The notes beneath the pieces are model-generated. The model saw nothing but the letters and a program-made list of their open reading frames with translations, ran no database searches and was not told the origin of the DNA. A program made the translations under genes and the position numbers. A DNA stretch of 8,169 nt from Cyclobacteriaceae bacterium. GTDB lineage: Bacteria > Bacteroidota > Bacteroidia > Cytophagales > Cyclobacteriaceae. Below are positions 5,173-8,169 of this stretch, in pieces. Position 1 is the first letter of the stretch. Each line of letters opens with the position of its first letter. The stretch is from positions 1 to 8,169 of the forward strand of contig JANYKP010000176.1 of NCBI GenBank assembly GCA_025358195.1. Direction: 5' to 3'.

Positions 5173-7572
5173 CTAATCGTCGTCCTCTTCACTTTCCGCA
5201 ATCGGCTTGACAAAAGCACTCCGGATGGGTGATGGCATTTGGCTGTTCAACCCTTTCACCGTTTTCCAAATCACCTCGTTGAATTCGCGATCGGGAGCCG
5301 CATCGATGATGGTAAAGTTAAATTCAGCCGACTGTTTGGCAATAGCTGTTTGTTTCTTATTCATCTCGAGCATGTTGTAGGTAGCTGGTTTGAACTGATA
5401 CGCGCTCAGATCAGGTGAAGACGTAAAGCACTCCCACATGGGCGGAGCGCCTGCATCGTATTGACTCATCGGGGGTAATCCCAAAATCAATTCCATCGTG
5501 CGAAGCATGGAGGCTGTCGAATACATACTGCTGATCACCGCGTTTCGTTTTGCATAGGGGCTTATGACAAATGCGATGGACCGGTGCGCATCCACATGAT
5601 CCGGGCCGTTCTGAGCATCATCTTCTAAAATGAAAACTGCTGATTCTTTCCACACAGTGCTCCTGCTGAGGTGCTCAATAAATTCTCCCAGGGCAAGATC
5701 ATTTTCCGCGACCATGGCGCGAGGTGTTGGCATTCCTTCCTTGGCACCGGCGGTATGATCATTCGGTAACTTAATCGTACTCAACTGGGGTAATGCCCCT
5801 TTTGCTACCAGGGAATCAAAATCATGTTTCCATTTTCCCACCCGGACGCGGTCCGGAATTTCCAAGTCCCACGAAGGAAAGTCGGCATCAAAATGATCTT
5901 TTAATGATGGCAATTCTGTCGTTCCATTGTACACAAATTCACCGTATGTCCGATAACTGACACCGGCCCGTTGACAATAGTCCCAAATGAAACCATCTTT
6001 CGGAAAAGCAATTTTCCGGCTGCCTTCATAATCATATTCTCCCCCGCGATGCCCATAACTAGTAGGCCAGGTTTTTTCCACGAAGTCATTGGCATAGGCG
6101 GCCATTGACCAGTTATGACCGTCGGCGCTTACTTCCGCATTCACATAAAAATTATCCAGTAACACAAACTCACGGGCAAGGGCGTGGTGATTGGGCGTAA
6201 CTTTTTGTGAAAACAGGCATAAGGTGGAATCTCCATTTCCTTCCGGCATGTCACCGAACACCTGATCATACGTCCTGTTTTCTTTGATCACATAAAATAC
6301 ATACTTGATCGGTGTGCGATCACCGGGCTTGCGCGGGATGGGATTCCCCTCCTCGCCAGCCGCCACTTTTTCTATCGCTTTGTTGTACGGTGTGTTTTTA
6401 TAGGTTATGGATGAATATATCTTGAGTTCTTCTTCCGATGGCTGCGAAATGATGGACAATGTTCCCTTGAAGAGAGAACCGATGTATTCTTTCTTCGGAT
6501 TTGGTAACGATCGACCACCTTTTCCATTGGCCACCCACAGTTTTGTGTTCCATACTTTTACGGAAGTGGGGTACCAATCGGTAGGAATAAACCCAAGACT
6601 TTTGCTTTCGCCTGGTTTTTTCACATCAAATACCGCCAGGCAATTGTTGTCAGCGTTGGCGATGTAGAGCCTGTCATCCTCTTCCGACAAGGCCACGGCA
6701 TTGGGCGTGCTTCCCGCCGGGGAATCAGGATACAGCGCGGAAGAAATCACTTCGATCACCTTCTGAGAAACTGTGTTAATGACCGATACAGAATTCTCAT
6801 TAGAATTTGCGACAAAAAGATACTTACCGTCTCGCGTTAAAGTCATTTCGTTGGGGTGGCTGCCTACTGGTATCGTGGCCAGCAACGTTCCTTTTTCGGC
6901 ATCCAGGACAGCCACTTTTTCACCACCCCAGAGCGATATATACAACGTTTTCCGATCAGGGCTAAGCAAGCACGCATACGCTTCATGACCTAGCGGTATT
7001 CTTGTTGATTGTTTAGTAGAAAGATCAGCGATGTACAAGGCGCTATCCTCTTTCGTTGCGATGAATAGTTTCTCTGCCTCATCGTCCAGCGCGATGCCGG
7101 TAGGTGAAATTCTTACCGGCCATGGTTTTCCCAGGACAATGGAATCGATTTTTTTCAGTGTTGCATCCTGGATCGCATAAATAAGAATCATGTTGTCGTT
7201 ACCGCCAGAGGCAAACAACCGTGTTTCGTCGCGGTTGAAGGCAAGTCCGTACCATGATTTCCTGATTTCAACTTCAGTTAAAACTTTCTCGGTGGCGGGG
7301 TCAATCAATGTAAGGGTTTGTTTACCCTGACCATTGTTGGTAACAGCCATGAATTTACCGGAAGGCGAGATGACCAGATTCATTGGAAAATCTCCCAACG
7401 GCAGTGATATTCCTGCAGGACTTAGCGACCATCCATTCGGCAGGACAACACGCTTCGCCTCCAGTTGTTTAACTAAAGAATCCAGATACGCTTTCCGTTC
7501 GCTCGGCGGCTGGCAGGAAAACAAGGCGGAAGTCATCAGGAGGGAAATCATCCAGCGGCAAAGGGTCTTCAT
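5173..7572 (-). CDS. lipoprotein with YncE-type beta-propeller and phosphoesterase (PF04185-type) domains
   Basis: This 799-residue protein starts at the ATG at 7572. A lipoprotein signal ends at the lipobox ALFSC, so the mature protein begins at Cys20 and is membrane-anchored outside the cytoplasm. Residues about 60-380 are YVTN/YncE-like beta-propeller repeats, with recurring units such as SPSGKFMAVTNN, SPDRKTLYISLWGGEKVAVLD and TRDGKYLFVANSNENSVSVI. Residues about 423-715 match the phosphoesterase superfamily that includes phospholipase C and acid phosphatase AcpA. Examples are YVIKENRTYDQVFG (427-440, with E431/N432 expected at the metal site), SADGHNWS (482-489), LPNDHTAG (602-609), FILEDDAQNGPDHVDAHRS (647-665) and VISPYAK (669-675). 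The tail ends in acidic SEEDDD. The likely job is hydrolysis of a phosphoester outside the cell, with the propeller binding substrate or partner. The substrate is unknown. The gene stands alone between a convergent and a divergent neighbour. Confidence 0.92.
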   Translation of the reverse strand: MKTLCRWMISLLMTSALFSCQPPSERKAYLDSLVKQLEAKRVVLPNGWSLSPAGISLPLGDFPMNLVISPSGKFMAVTNNGQGKQTLTLIDPATEKVLTEVEIRKSWYGLAFNRDETRLFASGGNDNMILIYAIQDATLKKIDSIVLGKPWPVRISPTGIALDDEAEKLFIATKEDSALYIADLSTKQSTRIPLGHEAYACLLSPDRKTLYISLWGGEKVAVLDAEKGTLLATIPVGSHPNEMTLTRDGKYLFVANSNENSVSVINTVSQKVIEVISSALYPDSPAGSTPNAVALSEEDDRLYIANADNNCLAVFDVKKPGESKSLGFIPTDWYPTSVKVWNTKLWVANGKGGRSLPNPKKEYIGSLFKGTLSIISQPSEEELKIYSSITYKNTPYNKAIEKVAAGEEGNPIPRKPGDRTPIKYVFYVIKENRTYDQVFGDMPEGNGDSTLCLFSQKVTPNHHALAREFVLLDNFYVNAEVSADGHNWSMAAYANDFVEKTWPTSYGHRGGEYDYEGSRKIAFPKDGFIWDYCQRAGVSYRTYGEFVYNGTTELPSLKDHFDADFPSWDLEIPDRVRVGKWKHDFDSLVAKGALPQLSTIKLPNDHTAGAKEGMPTPRAMVAENDLALGEFIEHLSRSTVWKESAVFILEDDAQNGPDHVDAHRSIAFVISPYAKRNAVISSMYSTASMLRTMELILGLPPMSQYDAGAPPMWECFTSSPDLSAYQFKPATYNMLEMNKKQTAIAKQSAEFNFTIIDAAPDREFNEVIWKTVKGLNSQMPSPIRSAFVKPIAESEEDDD

Positions 7573-7657
7573 AGTGGGTAGGTTCGAACAACTACGAATA
7601 TAATTAATATTTCTCCATGTGGGTGAAATGCGAGGTCAAGTATGAAAGAAATGCAGG

Positions 7658-7747
7658 CACGCAAAGGCCGCAAAAAAAGTACGCAAAAACCGCAAAGGGA
7701 ATATTTTCTTGACTGCCTTTGCGTTCTTACTTTGCGTTCTTTGCGTG
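7658..7747. repeat. long imperfect inverted repeat of CGCAAA-type words
   Basis: The left arm at 7658-7698 starts CACGCAAAGGCCGCAAA and ends CCGCAAAGG. The right arm at 7716-7747 is its imperfect complement, starting CCTTTGCGTT and ending CTTTGCGTG. Arm ends match well (CACGCAAAG against CTTTGCGTG, CGCAAAGG against CCTTTGCG), with a few bases inserted in the left arm. The 17-base centre is A/T-rich (GAATATTTTCTTGACTG minus edges). Similarity may continue weakly outward (ATGC at 7651-7654 and GCAT at 7753-7756). The element lies between divergent genes and ends about 18 bp before the ATG at 7766. From memory, CGCAAAG-rich intergenic palindromes are dispersed in many genomes and are often mis-annotated as small proteins. 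It could form a large hairpin in RNA or a cruciform in DNA. Confidence 0.8.
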
Positions 7748-7765
7748 AAATCCGCATCTTGTTGC

Positions 7766-8169
7766 ATGGAGCCACGCTTAACTACGAATCATCCCATCAC
7801 CCGCTGGCTTCAAACCGCCAATGGATTTTGGTTTTCATTTTACGTGGCGATATCTGCGTTCTGTTTGTATACCTGCATATTTGCTTTGCGCAAAACATTT
7901 GGAGTGGCCACGTACGAAGGTTTGACTGTTTGGGGTCATAGCTTTAAGGTATGGATGGTGATCTCCCAGGTACTGGGATACATGCTCTCCAAGTTTATCG
8001 GAATAAAAATTGTTTCCGAACTTGGGGCGCACGCCAGACTTAAAGGAATTTTGTTGATGGTGAGTATCGCCGCCCTTTCCTGGTTAGGGTTTGCCGTCGC
8101 GCCCACGCCCTACAATCTTATTTTCCTGTTCTTCAACGGACTGCCCTTAGGGATGGTATGGGGAATGGT
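7766..8169 (+). CDS. DUF5690-family membrane protein, N-terminal part (runs off window)
   Basis: The ATG at 7766 opens a frame that stays open to the window edge, giving 134 visible residues. Hydrophobic segments at about 21-40, 61-80 and 92-112, with a fourth beginning near 116, indicate a polytopic inner-membrane protein with a major-facilitator-like look. Conserved features I associate with DUF5690 in Bacteroidota are ALRKTFGVATYEG (40-52), GYMLSKFIGIKIVSELG (71-87) and PYNLIFLFFNGLPLGMVWG (115-133). The function of this family is not established to my knowledge. The start is supported by a short hydrophilic N-terminus before the first helix. The leader before it is not Shine-Dalgarno-like and directly follows the large palindrome, so that element lies in or next to the promoter or 5' untranslated region. 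Confidence 0.85.
   Translation, partial: MEPRLTTNHPITRWLQTANGFWFSFYVAISAFCLYTCIFALRKTFGVATYEGLTVWGHSFKVWMVISQVLGYMLSKFIGIKIVSELGAHARLKGILLMVSIAALSWLGFAVAPTPYNLIFLFFNGLPLGMVWGM

Noticed and set aside
7569..7775. Minus-strand frame of 68 codons across the palindrome
   Set aside because: It reads the other strand of the same inverted repeat and overlaps the start of the phosphoesterase gene; there is no recognisable domain.
7642..7941. Plus-strand frame of 99 codons across the palindrome
   Set aside because: It translates the inverted repeat (ARKGRKKSTQK and similar), a typical false protein from such repeats, and it overlaps the DUF5690 gene in a different frame.

Overview
The window looks like chromosomal DNA of a Bacteroidota bacterium, most likely of the Cytophagales type. 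The evidence is the protein families (a long-form NfeD, a DUF5690 membrane protein, an M20D amidohydrolase with a Sec signal, a YncE/phosphoesterase lipoprotein), the lack of clear Shine-Dalgarno sequences, the A-rich stretches before start codons, and a moderate GC content. The lineage is inferred from family resemblance only. I ran no search.

Bases 1-1838 are a tight plus-strand run: the 3' end of an nfeD-like gene, kdsB (CMP-Kdo synthesis for lipopolysaccharide) and a class I SAM-dependent methyltransferase. Both junctions are ATGA stop/start overlaps, so the genes are very probably co-transcribed and translationally coupled. The methyltransferase then runs tail-to-tail into a minus-strand membrane-anchored alpha/beta hydrolase (1816-2847), with a 23-bp overlap of coding sequence.

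Bases 2848-3116 are a 269-bp divergent spacer with no gene. It contains a 6-bp perfect hairpin and an imperfect 26-bp palindrome that lies 23 bp before the next start. Next come a secreted AbgB-like M20D amidohydrolase (3117-4547) and a 161-residue coiled-coil protein (4624-5109). Half of the latter is made of eleven in-frame 21-bp tandem repeats (heptads of the form QTK[D/E][I/L]QQ). A plausible promoter precedes it.

Bases 5173-7572 (minus) encode a large lipoprotein that joins an N-terminal YncE/YVTN-type beta-propeller to a C-terminal PF04185-type phosphoesterase domain. The divergent spacer after it carries a long imperfect inverted repeat built from CGCAAA-type words (about 7658-7747). 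The window ends inside the 5' part of a DUF5690 membrane protein gene (7766 to the edge).

Nearly everything fits known families of envelope, housekeeping or hydrolytic function. I see no defence system, CRISPR array, transposase, integrase, rRNA or tRNA. The least explained items are the expanding heptad-repeat protein and the two intergenic palindromes.
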